Positions 8,907-17,131 of a stretch of DNA of 64,000 bases are shown here, piece by piece (the first letter of the stretch is position 1; every line of letters begins with the position of its first letter). Position numbers and translations under genes: made by a program. Source of the stretch: Selenomonadaceae bacterium (GTDB lineage Bacteria; Bacillota; Negativicutes; Selenomonadales; Selenomonadaceae); assembly GCA_017515635.1 (NCBI GenBank), contig JAFWFO010000052.1, positions 62,001 through 126,000 of the forward strand, in the 5' to 3' direction. The notes beneath the pieces are model-generated. The model had not been told where the DNA came from, searched no databases, and saw only the letters and a list, made by a program, of their open reading frames with translations.

Positions 8907-8929
8907 GTTGAAAGGAGCGGGTTTCTTGA

Positions 8930-10024
8930 ATGACAGACATTGAAAAAAACGAAAACCAAAAGCCGCCGAGAATTGAAATGGTCGAAGTTCGCGACGAAGA
9001 TTCTTACGGGAAATTTGTTTGCGAACCACTCGGCCGCGGCTACGGAATCACAATCGGCAACAGCTTGCGCCGTATGCTCTTGAGCTCGCTTGAAGGCGCG
9101 GCGGTTACGTCAATCCGCATTGACGGCGTACTCCACGAATTTTCCACGCTCCCCGGCGTGCGCGAAGACGTTACCAATATCGTCCTTAACATCAAGCAAC
9201 TTTGCCTGAGGATTGAGGACGACCCGAATCAACAGCAACAACCTTTCGCGCAGGCTTCGACGCTTCCGCCGACAACGTACACGCTTAGAATCGACGTGGA
9301 TGTTGAGCAAGAGCTGAAGGACGGCAACAAGGAAGGCAAATTCAAAGACGGTCGACGCGAAGTCACTGCCGACGACATTGAATGCGATCCCGTCATCGAA
9401 GTTGTGAATCCCGACCTGCATATCGCATGGCTCAACGAAAAAGGCAAGCTGAGAATGGAAATGACGGCTCGCACGGGACGTGGCTACGACCAAGCGGAGA
9501 AAAACAAAAATCCCGATGACATAATCGGAACAATTCCCGTCGATTCAATCTTCTCGCCTGTCGTGCGCGTCAATTTCAACGTTGAAGATACCCGCGTCGG
9601 CAACGAGATGGACTTCGACAAATTGACGCTGGAAGTTTGGACGAACGGCACCTTGCGACCGGAAGAAGCTGTTGCAAAAGCGTCGGCGATTCTGATTGCG
9701 CACCTGAAACTTTTCCTGAACATGGACGGCATAGGCCCCGAACCCGAACCTGAACCCGAAAAGGAAAAAGTTGAGGTTGAGCCCGTCGACGATGCAAACT
9801 TCACGCTCGACAAAACGACGATTGAGGATTTGGATTTGTCCGTGCGCTCGTTCAACTGTCTCAAACGCGCAGGCATCAACACAATGGCGGATCTCGTCGA
9901 CAAGACCGAAGATGAAATGATGAAAGTTCGCAACCTCGGTCGCAAGTCGCTTGAAGAAGTTAAAAAGAAAATGGAAGATTTCGGCGTGTCCTTCAAACCG
10001 GGCAGCACTCCGATCGAAGAATAA
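8930..10024 (+). CDS. rpoA: DNA-directed RNA polymerase subunit alpha
   Basis: The N-terminal assembly domain (GRGYGITIGNSLRRMLLSSL, near residues 35-54) and the C-terminal DNA-binding helix-hairpin-helix domain (LSVRSFNCLKRAGI and RNLGRKSLEEV) are both complete. The 364-residue length exceeds the usual 310-330. The excess lies in two polar loops in the second part of the N-terminal domain (about residues 99-116, with a run of glutamines, and 126-143) and in a Glu/Pro-rich linker (about 266-290). A ribosome-binding site AAAGGAG lies 13 bases before the ATG. rplQ follows. Confidence 0.97.
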   Translation: MTDIEKNENQKPPRIEMVEVRDEDSYGKFVCEPLGRGYGITIGNSLRRMLLSSLEGAAVTSIRIDGVLHEFSTLPGVREDVTNIVLNIKQLCLRIEDDPNQQQQPFAQASTLPPTTYTLRIDVDVEQELKDGNKEGKFKDGRREVTADDIECDPVIEVVNPDLHIAWLNEKGKLRMEMTARTGRGYDQAEKNKNPDDIIGTIPVDSIFSPVVRVNFNVEDTRVGNEMDFDKLTLEVWTNGTLRPEEAVAKASAILIAHLKLFLNMDGIGPEPEPEPEKEKVEVEPVDDANFTLDKTTIEDLDLSVRSFNCLKRAGINTMADLVDKTEDEMMKVRNLGRKSLEEVKKKMEDFGVSFKPGSTPIEE

Positions 10025-10048
10025 TTTTTGCAGGAAGGAGGAAACTTA

Positions 10049-10387
10049 ATGAGCTACAGAAAACTCGGCAGAAATTCCGGCGCACGTCGGGCGATGTTTA
10101 AAAGTCTGCTGTCCGCGTTCTTCAAGTATGAGCGTATCGAAACGACCGAAACTCGCGCCAAAGAACTGCGCAAGTTCGCCGAAAAGGTTATCACGCTTGC
10201 CAAACGCGGTGACTTGAGCGCACGCCGTCAAGCGATTAATCTCGTCGCGGATGTTGACGTTGTCCATAAAATTTTTGAGGAAATTCCCGCCAAATACACC
10301 GAACGTGCAGGCGGTTACACCAGAATTTTGAAACTCGCGCCCCGTCGCGGAGACGCCGCGCCCATGGTTTTGATTGAACTGGTTTAA
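10049..10387 (+). CDS. rplQ: 50S ribosomal protein L17
   Basis: The 112-residue product begins [20 protein letters not shown] and has [26 protein letters not shown], both diagnostic of L17. ATG 10049 is placed after GGAAGGAGGAAA; a TTG farther upstream would include the ribosome-binding site and was not chosen. It is the last gene of the operon and is followed by a terminator. Confidence 0.97.
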   Translation: MSYRKLGRNSGARRAMFKSLLSAFFKYERIETTETRAKELRKFAEKVITLAKRGDLSARRQAINLVADVDVVHKIFEEIPAKYTERAGGYTRILKLAPRRGDAAPMVLIELV

Positions 10388-10412
10388 AGCTTTTCTCGAC
10401 GCATAAAAAATT

Positions 10413-10444
10413 CCCCGATAGTCATTTGACCGTCGGGGTTTTTG
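10413..10444 (+). terminator. Rho-independent terminator of the ribosomal operon
   Basis: CCCCGA (10413-10418) pairs with TCGGGG (10433-10438), and a run of five T follows. It lies 25 bases after rplQ. Confidence 0.85.
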
Positions 10445-10473
10445 ATTTGCCGATAACGTGACGTTTCCAGCAA

Positions 10474-10509
10474 CAAAAAATCCCGCAACGTTTTCAGTCA
10501 CGGGATTTG
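10474..10509 (-). terminator. terminator after the RTX gene / duplicated zapA tail
   Basis: AAATCCCG and CGGGATTT form the stem; on the minus strand the stem is followed by six T. It ends the minus-strand transcription unit and differs in sequence from the terminator after the complete zapA at 14044-14077. Confidence 0.8.
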
Positions 10510-10511
10510 AT

Positions 10512-13500
10512 TTAACTTATTTGTTTTCGTCGAGGAGTTGCAGAAGTTCGTCGTAATCTTTCTTGAGTTGTTGGTAGTCTTCGGCGATTTTTAATGCGGC
10601 AAGTACTGCGATTCGGCTCCCCGAAAAAGTGCGCGTGCTCTGCGCGATTGTCTTCATCGTTGAATCGACCATGCGCACAAGTTTCGCGAGACCGTCGGGA
10701 TCTTCGGTGCGCAGACGAAACATTATAGAAATTATCCGCGCCTTGTAAACGTCCGCCAATGAAAATATCGGAGCCGTTACCGCCCGCAATGGCATCTGCG
10801 TCAAGACCGGAGCCGCCCCACAAACTGGAGCCGCCGTCGCCCGCGAAGATGACATCCGTGCCGTTTGCCGCGCCGCTGATAATTTCGTAGCCCGCAAGTC
10901 CGCGCCCGTCGATAACGCCCGCCGTCGAAGGTGTATACGCTTTGATGAACGCGTTGCCTGCGCCGTCGCGAAGGTCGACGATTTTGTCCGTGGCATTTTC
11001 AATTACGAGTGCACCCGTCGGCGAATTGACGACGAAATTATTGCCGTTGAAATTCGCGCCTGTGTATGCGCCCAACATGACAGCTTGCCCGCTGTAATTT
11101 GAAATTGTTTTGTCGCCGCCCGTGTAAATGTTTTGAGTATTGTTGGTCGTTGTCGTTGAGCCTGTGTTACGTGTAGTGGAGGAACCGCCGCCTGTTGTCG
11201 TTGACGTGGACGAACTGCCGCCTTTGGTCGTGGAAGAGGAGCCGCCCGGTGTCGTCGACGTGGACGAACTGCCGCCTTTGGTCGTGGAGGAAGAGCCGCC
11301 GCCCGTTGTTGTCGACGTGGACGAACTGCCGCCTCGTGTCGTAGAGGAAGAGCCGCCGCCCGTTGTTGTAGACGTGGACGAACTGCCGCCTCGTGTCGTA
11401 GAGGAAGAACCGCCGCCCGTTGTCGTCGACGTTGAGGAACTGCCGCTTTTGGTTGTAGAGGATGAGCCGCCGCCCGTTGTTGTAGACGTGGACGAACTGC
11501 CGCCTTTGGTCGTGGAAGAGGAGCCGCCGCCCGTCGTTGTCGACGTTGACGTGGAAGAACTGCCGCCGCGTGTTGTCGACGTTGACGAACTGCCTGTTGT
11601 CGTGGACGTAGATGAAGTGCCGCCCCGTGTTGTCGAAGTGGAGGAGCCGCCCGTTGTCGTGGACGAAGACGAACTTCCGCCTTTGGTCGTTGAACTTGAA
11701 CCGCCGCCCGTTGTCGTCGACGTAGACGAACCGCCTTTGGTCGTTGAGCTTGAACCGCCGCCCGTCGTCGTCGACGTTGACGAACTGCCGCCCGTTGTCG
11801 TCGATGGGGACTCTTTCCCGCGTACACCAAAAACAAACAGCGAGCTCCCTTCGGAGTTTGTAAATTTTAATTTGTCATAATCGACATTTAACAATAAATT
11901 AACTTCAACATTTTCGTATTTGTAATCTTTTACGGTGATCGAACCGTTGTCAACTTTCAAAACGAGGTCATTGTCATTGGTCGCATAGTAGAATTCATCC
12001 CCCGTTATACTGATGGCGACAGAGGAATAGTCATCCTTATAAATAACGTCATTTCCATCTCCGACAACATACTCAAATTGAACTTCGCCCCAAAAGCCAC
12101 CGTTGCTGTAAATGGTATCGTCGCCTTTTCCGCTGTTGATTGAAGTTGCATTGAAACATCCTGCAGATTTTACTTCATCGCAAAAAATGACATCGTCGCC
12201 ATCACCACCGAAAATTGACGAGAAACTTGAGAAATTTTTTCCGGTGGTACGAATTGTATCGTTCCCATTACCACCATGGATTGTGGCGAGTCGCCCTGCA
12301 TTGTTGATACTGTCGTTACCGTCGCCGCCTGTTATCGTAACCGCACTGACTGTATCGAGATCGGCACCATCATGAATTATCGTATCATCACCGTCACCAC
12401 CATTTATGGACGATACGAATTCATACAACGATGAAGCACGGCTGTAAATGTGGTCATCATCTGCCCCACCATCGACAGTTACTCTCCGCGCATAATTTTT
12501 GATAATGTCATTGCCCGCACCGCCCAAGAGAGTTGTATCGTGACTTTCATTATAAAAATCATCATCGCCGTCGCCGCCATCAATCAAAATGTTTCCTTGG
12601 TAAACGTTTTCGTCGATTCGAGAGTGAATAGAATCATTGCCATCGCCGCCAGTTATTGTGACGTGCGAATTTTCATTTTCGATGATGTCGCTATCTGAGC
12701 CACCGACAATAGTAACATTATTTCCCCAATTTATGACCGAGTCTGATCCTGTACCCGCGTCGATTGTGACATTGGAACCACCGTTGGTAATCGTATCATC
12801 ACCAGTGTCGCTCAAAATCGTGACATTGGAATCACCGTTAGAAATGGAATCGTTGTCCGCGCCGCCGTCTATTACGACGGAATCACCGTAATTACCAACA
12901 GAGTCATTGCCGCCCAAAAGGCTTATCGTCGAGCCATCCAGACTGTTTTTGACAAGCTCTGCGGCGTTTGATCCGACTACTGATAAAGCCGGACTCGTGT
13001 CGGTACCATCGCTGAAAATAATGTTGAGAATTTTTGGGCGTCCTTCTTTCAAAATTACAGAGCCATCGCCAGAATGAATTATGACATCACTGCCGGAAGT
13101 TGTGACATGTCCGCCGCCATAAATTGAAAGTGTGTCTGTTTTTCCGAAGCCGTAAACTGTATCATTGCCGGCACCGCTTGAATAAACAATTAAATGATTT
13201 TCACCTATCAATTCAATGGAGTCGTCACCTGCGCCACCGTGGACTGTCTTGTTCGAACCGACACGGAGTTTATCGTCACTTGTGCTACCGTAGGTTGTAC
13301 TATTTACGCCGTTACCGGCACTTATTACTCCGTCCGAATAATCCAACGAAGTTATCTTTGAAGTGGTAACACCTTGAAGAACCCCAAACAGATTGTCGAT
13401 TTCACCAAGCCACTCATCGACAAAGGTATCGGCAAGGTTTTTGCTTTTATCGACCGCCGTCAAATACAGCGTTTTAAGACTCGTTGTTGCAAGGTCTGCC

Positions 13501-13922
13501 ACTCCAATATAAGGTGTTGAAACAATCAATGTTGCTGCTTTCGGCGCAAAGTTCGACGCCAATTTTGCTATTTCGCCGACAAGATCAATGGTTTCCGTGA
13601 CAACATCATTCCAGTTTTCTTGAGTTGAGTCTTGCTGAGCTCTCTGATATGCTGCTTCAAATGACGCCATGGATGACGCTAATCCGCCTGTCGGAAGTTT
13701 GCCCGCAAAGGTCTTAAAGACCGTTAGCAATCCCGATATTGTGTCGAAAAAGCCGCTAGCGATATTGCCATTTTTAACGTCGGCGACTAAATCTTTGCTT
13801 ACGCCGTAAAGACCACCGACAAAGCTTGAAATATCGTCAGCCGTTTCAAGACGTTCTGCCAAAGACTGAAGAGTGTCTGTTTTTGAAGCAAATCGTTGCA
13901 GGTCAAAAACAAGTTCTCTCAT
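10512..13922 (-). CDS. large RTX (hemolysin-type calcium-binding repeat) protein, C terminus replaced
   Basis: The product has about 1136 residues. It starts MRELVFDLQRFASKTDT; the ELVFDLQRFA motif is one I recall from secreted Negativicute proteins. A helical region (about residues 20-180) is followed by many nonapeptide-type repeats (GGDGNDSI, GGAGNDII, GGDGDDTI) expected to bind calcium, then a roughly 230-residue Gly/Ser/Thr linker built of SSTSTTTGGG units, then a last RTX-like segment ending GADNFYN. From there the frame enters the zapA fragment and encodes about 65 unrelated residues, so the native C terminus, where a type I secretion signal would lie, is gone. ATG 13922 follows AAAGGAGATGG. 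The promoter carries a C10 tract. Confidence 0.85.
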   Translation of the reverse strand: MRELVFDLQRFASKTDTLQSLAERLETADDISSFVGGLYGVSKDLVADVKNGNIASGFFDTISGLLTVFKTFAGKLPTGGLASSMASFEAAYQRAQQDSTQENWNDVVTETIDLVGEIAKLASNFAPKAATLIVSTPYIGVADLATTSLKTLYLTAVDKSKNLADTFVDEWLGEIDNLFGVLQGVTTSKITSLDYSDGVISAGNGVNSTTYGSTSDDKLRVGSNKTVHGGAGDDSIELIGENHLIVYSSGAGNDTVYGFGKTDTLSIYGGGHVTTSGSDVIIHSGDGSVILKEGRPKILNIIFSDGTDTSPALSVVGSNAAELVKNSLDGSTISLLGGNDSVGNYGDSVVIDGGADNDSISNGDSNVTILSDTGDDTITNGGSNVTIDAGTGSDSVINWGNNVTIVGGSDSDIIENENSHVTITGGDGNDSIHSRIDENVYQGNILIDGGDGDDDFYNESHDTTLLGGAGNDIIKNYARRVTVDGGADDDHIYSRASSLYEFVSSINGGDGDDTIIHDGADLDTVSAVTITGGDGNDSINNAGRLATIHGGNGNDTIRTTGKNFSSFSSIFGGDGDDVIFCDEVKSAGCFNATSINSGKGDDTIYSNGGFWGEVQFEYVVGDGNDVIYKDDYSSVAISITGDEFYYATNDNDLVLKVDNGSITVKDYKYENVEVNLLLNVDYDKLKFTNSEGSSLFVFGVRGKESPSTTTGGSSSTSTTTGGGSSSTTKGGSSTSTTTGGGSSSTTKGGSSSSSTTTGGSSTSTTRGGTSSTSTTTGSSSTSTTRGGSSSTSTSTTTGGGSSSTTKGGSSSTSTTTGGGSSSTTKSGSSSTSTTTGGGSSSTTRGGSSSTSTTTGGGSSSTTRGGSSSTSTTTGGGSSSTTKGGSSSTSTTPGGSSSTTKGGSSSTSTTTGGGSSTTRNTGSTTTTNNTQNIYTGGDKTISNYSGQAVMLGAYTGANFNGNNFVVNSPTGALVIENATDKIVDLRDGAGNAFIKAYTPSTAGVIDGRGLAGYEIISGAANGTDVIFAGDGGSSLWGGSGLDADAIAGGNGSDIFIGGRLQGADNFYNVSSAHRRSRRSRETCAHGRFNDEDNRAEHAHFFGEPNRSTCRIKNRRRLPTTQERLRRTSATPRRKQIS
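10516..10718 (-). pseudogene. duplicated 3' fragment of zapA
   Basis: This stretch repeats 14082-14284 (the last two-thirds of zapA) almost base for base: I see two differences in about 203 positions. In the zapA frame it still reads RLRTEDPDGLAKLVRMVD through to LLQLLDENK and the stop at 10517-10519, but it has no start of its own. The RTX gene runs into it in a different frame. A more diverged similarity (ACGTGACGTTT and GCAACAAAAAA) extends past the gene end on the left. It is probably a remnant of a duplication or integration event. Confidence 0.92.
11140..11820. repeat. degenerate tandem repeat encoding a Ser/Thr/Gly linker
   Basis: Units of about 45-54 bases, built from GTCGTCGACGT, GAACTGCCGCC and similar pieces, repeat across this region and encode GGSSSTSTTTGGGSSSTTKGG in the minus-strand RTX gene. 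Such a low-complexity stretch is prone to expansion and contraction. The complementary strand is also open but reads only a shadow of the repeat. Confidence 0.85.
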
Positions 13923-13967
13923 AAAACCATCTCCTTTCAATTCGCAGAAGAAAACTTCGACAAATTC

Positions 13968-13998
13968 ATTATACCCCCCCCCCAATCGCCGTTGTCAA
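13968..13998 (-). promoter_or_regulatory. RTX gene promoter with C10/G10 spacer tract (candidate phase-variable)
   Basis: On the minus strand TTGACA (13993-13998) and TATAAT (13968-13973) match the sigma-70 consensus exactly. The spacer is 19 bases, of which ten are a continuous G run next to the -10 box. A 17-base spacer would need eight G. Changes in tract length should therefore change promoter strength. Confidence 0.8.
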
Positions 13999-14043
13999 GC
14001 ATTTGAAAAAATTTTTCCACAAGCAACGTGACGTTTATCGCAA

Positions 14044-14077
14044 CAAAAAAACTCCCGCCGTGTTGACGAGAGTTTGT
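14044..14077 (-). terminator. terminator after zapA
   Basis: AACTC (14050-14054) pairs with GAGTT (14070-14074), with further inner pairs; on the minus strand seven T follow. It ends the pheST-zapA unit. Confidence 0.7.
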
Positions 14078-14082
14078 AAATC

Positions 14083-14358
14083 TTATTTGTTTTCGTCGAG
14101 GAGTTGCAGAAGTTCGTCGTAATCTTTCTTGAGTTGTTGGTAGTCTTCGGCGATTTTTAATGCGGCAAGTACTGCGATTCGGCTCCCCGCAAAAGTGCGC
14201 GTGCTCTGCGCGATTGTCTTCATCGTTGAATCGACCATGCGCACAAGTTTCGCGAGACCGTCGGGATCTTCGGTGCGCAGGCGATAAACTTCGCCGAAAA
14301 TTTCAACCTCGACGCGCCGCATTTCGCCGGCGGGTTTTGCATCCTTCAACTCAATCAC
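14083..14358 (-). CDS. zapA: cell division protein ZapA
   Basis: The 91-residue product has the ZapA layout: an N-terminal beta domain (VEVEIFGEVYRLRTED) and a long C-terminal helix (AVLAALKIAEDYQQLKKDYDELLQLL) that forms the tetrameric coiled coil. ZapA bundles FtsZ filaments at the division ring. The GTG start at 14358 lies two bases from the pheT stop, so it is probably translated with pheT. The location after pheT is common in Firmicutes. Its 3' two-thirds are duplicated at 10516-10718. Confidence 0.9.
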   Translation of the reverse strand: MIELKDAKPAGEMRRVEVEIFGEVYRLRTEDPDGLAKLVRMVDSTMKTIAQSTRTFAGSRIAVLAALKIAEDYQQLKKDYDELLQLLDENK

Positions 14359-14359
14359 C

Positions 14360-17107
14360 TCAACTTCTCAACGTCGCCCCGAATTCTTTCTCGACGGCAG
14401 ACAAAATATTTTTGAACGCCTCGTCGGCCTCTTCGTCCTTGAGTGTGCGCTCGTTCGACCGAAAATCAATCGCGAACGCCAAAGATTTTTTGTCGGCAGA
14501 AATTCTGTCGCCCGTGTACACGTCGAACAAAGTCACGCCCTTGAAAAATTGTCCGCCATTCTTCGCGATAACTTTTTCAACGTCGCCCGCCGCCGTGTCG
14601 TGATCAACCAAAATCGCCAAGTCACGGCTGATTGACGGATATTTGGGCAGGCTCTCGAAAGTGAATTTTTTCGCGGCAAATTTCTGGAGCGTGTCAACTT
14701 CCGCCTCGAAGACGTAAATTTTTTTCTTAATGCCCAACGCCTCGGCAACTGCGGGATGAACTTCGCCGACCGTAACAAGCACGTCGCGGCCTTTTTTGAA
14801 AACTGCGGTCTTGCCGGGGTGCAACGCGTAATGTTCGCCCGCCTCGACGAAATAATTGTTAATCGACAGTCCCGCCAAAAGTTCTTCGACAATGCCTTTC
14901 GCGTCGTAGAAATCAACCTGCGCGGGATTTTGCGACCAACCTTTGGGCTCGCGGCGACCCATCAAAACTCCGACAAGTTGTTGACGTTCAATCGGCTGTT
15001 CAGTGACGGGCAACGCTTTCGGGAAAAACACCGGCGCGATGTCGAAAAGTTTTATGTCTTCGTTTTTGCGACTGTAATTGCGTGCGGCGTTCTCGAAGAT
15101 TGACGCAAGTAACGTCGTGCGCAAAAGCGGTGCTTCGTCGGTCAACGGATTCATAATCGGCACGGCTTGACGCAGTTGCGAATCGGCGGGGATGTGCATT
15201 TTGTCGAACATTGCCGAACTCGTGAACGCAAAGGAAAGTTCTTCGCACATGCCCAGCCCGACCAAAATCGTTTTGATTCTGTCGATAAAATTCTGCGTGG
15301 CGGATTGATGACCTTGCTGATTGCCTTTCGGGAGCGTCGACGGAATTTTATCAAAGCCGAAAATCCGCGCAACTTCTTCGGACAAATCTTCGGGCAAGGT
15401 GACATCGTTGCGCCATTCGGGAACCGTCGCCAAATAAGTCGAAGAAATTTTCATGTCGACGGTTTTCACCAGTTCGCCGAATTTCCCGCCGATGTTGCCG
15501 ATAATATCTTCGACGCGTTCTTTCGTTTCGTCGGGAATTTTTTCGTCGGCTTTTCGGAAAAGTCCGCCGAAATTGCTTACAAAACTTTCGACGCGTTCTT
15601 TCGCATCGTCGGGAATTTTTTCGTCAGCTTTTTTGAAAATCCCGCTGAAAGTCGCGCCGATATTGCTAACAAAATTTTCGACGTTGGATTTCTTGCCGAT
15701 TTCACTCGCCGTTTTGTTGAATTTTTTCGTCACGGCGGCAATTCTGTCGACAACTTCATCAGTCAATTCGTCAACTTTGCCCGTCGACTCAACATCAAAT
15801 CCAAGCGCAGTCAACACGTCGATAATTTCTTCAACGGAAAAATTCGTGCCGAGTCTGGCGTTAATCTGCGCGGGTGAAAATTTAATTTTGACTTCATCTT
15901 TCGGATTCGGGTAAACGTCAACGACACCTTTGCAGACTTTGCACGCGCCCATTTCCTGCAAAAGTTGAGCGACGCGGTCGAGTGCGGCAATAGTGCCTTT
16001 TTCGTTGGTGCCGCGTTCAAAACGTCCGGACGCCTCGGAATGAATTCCGACAGCGCGACTTGTGCGACGAATTGACGCCGAATTAAAGCACGCCGCCTCA
16101 AGAATAACGGTCGAAGTTTTTTCGGTAATTTCAGTTTCAAAGCCGCCCATGATGCCTGCAAGTCCCGCCGCTTTTTCGGCGTCCGCAATGACAAGTTCGC
16201 CGCCCTTTGCAAGACGATTCGTGTCGTCAAGCGTGTGAAGTGCCTCGCCCGCAACGGCTTGACGCGCAGTGAGTTCGTGCCCGACAACTTCGTCGAAGTC
16301 GTAAGCGTGGAGCGGTTGCCCCAATTCAAGCATGACGAAATTTGTTACGTCGACGACGTTGTTAATCGCACGCATTCCCGCGCCTTCCAGACGTTTGACA
16401 ATCCAATCGGGCGACGGAGCAAGTTTAACGTCCGTCAAAACGCGTCCGGAAAATCTTGAGCACAATTCAGGCGCGGCAATTCCGATTTTCACAAGTTTGG
16501 AAGCCTCGCGGTCGTCGTTTTCGTCAACTTTAATTTCGGGGAAGCGCGGAGTTTTTTTCGTCAAAACTGCAAGCTCGCGAACAAGTCCGACGACGCTGAA
16601 ACAATCGCCGCGATTAGCCGTCAGCTCAAATTCCAAAATGTCGTCGTCGAGTCCCAAAACTTCCGCGACGGGAATGCCGACTTTTGTATCTTCGGGCAAG
16701 ATGTAAATGCCGCTTGCATCGCCTTCGATTTTCAATTCGTCCGACGAACACAACATGCCGTTTGACGCGACGCCGCGCATTTTGCCTTTGGAAATTTTTT
16801 TGCCGCAAGGTAAATTCGCGCCGACCAATGCGACGGGAACGATTTGCCCTTCAGCGACGTTCTGCGCGCCCGTGACGATTTGCAAAAGATTTTCCGCGCC
16901 AACGTCCATTTGACAAATTTGCAAGTGATCCGAATCGGGATGAGCCTTAAGCTCCTCAATTTTGCCCGTGACGACTTTTTCGAGACCTTCGCCCGCGTGA
17001 ATCACGTTTTCGACGGGAATACCCGCCAGCGTGAATTTTTCGGCCAACTCGTCCGCCGTCAAATCTATATCAATGTAATCTTTCAGCCATTTGGTAGAAA
17101 CCTGCAT
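14360..17107 (-). CDS. pheT: phenylalanine--tRNA ligase beta subunit with an internal repeat insertion
   Basis: The 915-residue protein has the usual PheT domains in order: tRNA-binding OB fold (about 40-150), B3/B4 editing region (210-400), B5, the catalytic-like core, and the C-terminal FDX-ACB anticodon-binding domain (about 820-915, SLPKYPSISRDLAILVD). Typical length is about 800. The extra roughly 110 residues (about 443-556) interrupt the B5 domain between FDVES and YLATVPEWRNDV and consist of three related units with ADEKIPD and TKERVE motifs. The frame is intact, so the enzyme is presumably active. It pairs with pheS, but two small genes lie between them. Confidence 0.93.
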   Translation of the reverse strand: MQVSTKWLKDYIDIDLTADELAEKFTLAGIPVENVIHAGEGLEKVVTGKIEELKAHPDSDHLQICQMDVGAENLLQIVTGAQNVAEGQIVPVALVGANLPCGKKISKGKMRGVASNGMLCSSDELKIEGDASGIYILPEDTKVGIPVAEVLGLDDDILEFELTANRGDCFSVVGLVRELAVLTKKTPRFPEIKVDENDDREASKLVKIGIAAPELCSRFSGRVLTDVKLAPSPDWIVKRLEGAGMRAINNVVDVTNFVMLELGQPLHAYDFDEVVGHELTARQAVAGEALHTLDDTNRLAKGGELVIADAEKAAGLAGIMGGFETEITEKTSTVILEAACFNSASIRRTSRAVGIHSEASGRFERGTNEKGTIAALDRVAQLLQEMGACKVCKGVVDVYPNPKDEVKIKFSPAQINARLGTNFSVEEIIDVLTALGFDVESTGKVDELTDEVVDRIAAVTKKFNKTASEIGKKSNVENFVSNIGATFSGIFKKADEKIPDDAKERVESFVSNFGGLFRKADEKIPDETKERVEDIIGNIGGKFGELVKTVDMKISSTYLATVPEWRNDVTLPEDLSEEVARIFGFDKIPSTLPKGNQQGHQSATQNFIDRIKTILVGLGMCEELSFAFTSSAMFDKMHIPADSQLRQAVPIMNPLTDEAPLLRTTLLASIFENAARNYSRKNEDIKLFDIAPVFFPKALPVTEQPIERQQLVGVLMGRREPKGWSQNPAQVDFYDAKGIVEELLAGLSINNYFVEAGEHYALHPGKTAVFKKGRDVLVTVGEVHPAVAEALGIKKKIYVFEAEVDTLQKFAAKKFTFESLPKYPSISRDLAILVDHDTAAGDVEKVIAKNGGQFFKGVTLFDVYTGDRISADKKSLAFAIDFRSNERTLKDEEADEAFKNILSAVEKEFGATLRS
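15439..15781 (-). repeat. tandem repeat coding for the PheT insertion
   Basis: The minus strand encodes three successive units of about 25-30 residues of the form VExFVSNxGxxFxxxxKKADEKIPDxxKER, the last one diverged (VEDIIGNIGGKFGELVK). The DNA copies are also similar, for instance GGGAATTTTTTCGTC recurs. The units look amphipathic and helical. Confidence 0.8.
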
Positions 17108-17131
17108 TTATTACGCTCCTTTCTGAGTCTC

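Noticed and set aside
10517..11002. 161-residue minus-strand frame ending in ZapA text
   Set aside because: The upstream half is a shadow of the RTX frame; only the zapA fragment is real sequence, and it has no start of its own.
11140..11880. Open plus-strand frame reading PPVVVDVDEL repeats over the RTX linker
   Set aside because: It is the complement of the tandem repeat in the minus-strand RTX gene; the repeat lacks stop codons in this frame by composition. No ribosome-binding site was seen.
13974..13983. Poly-C tracts as sequencing or assembly artefacts
   Set aside because: Length errors are possible, but the tracts sit precisely between matching -35 and -10 boxes at three loci, which an artefact would not produce. 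Exact lengths remain uncertain.
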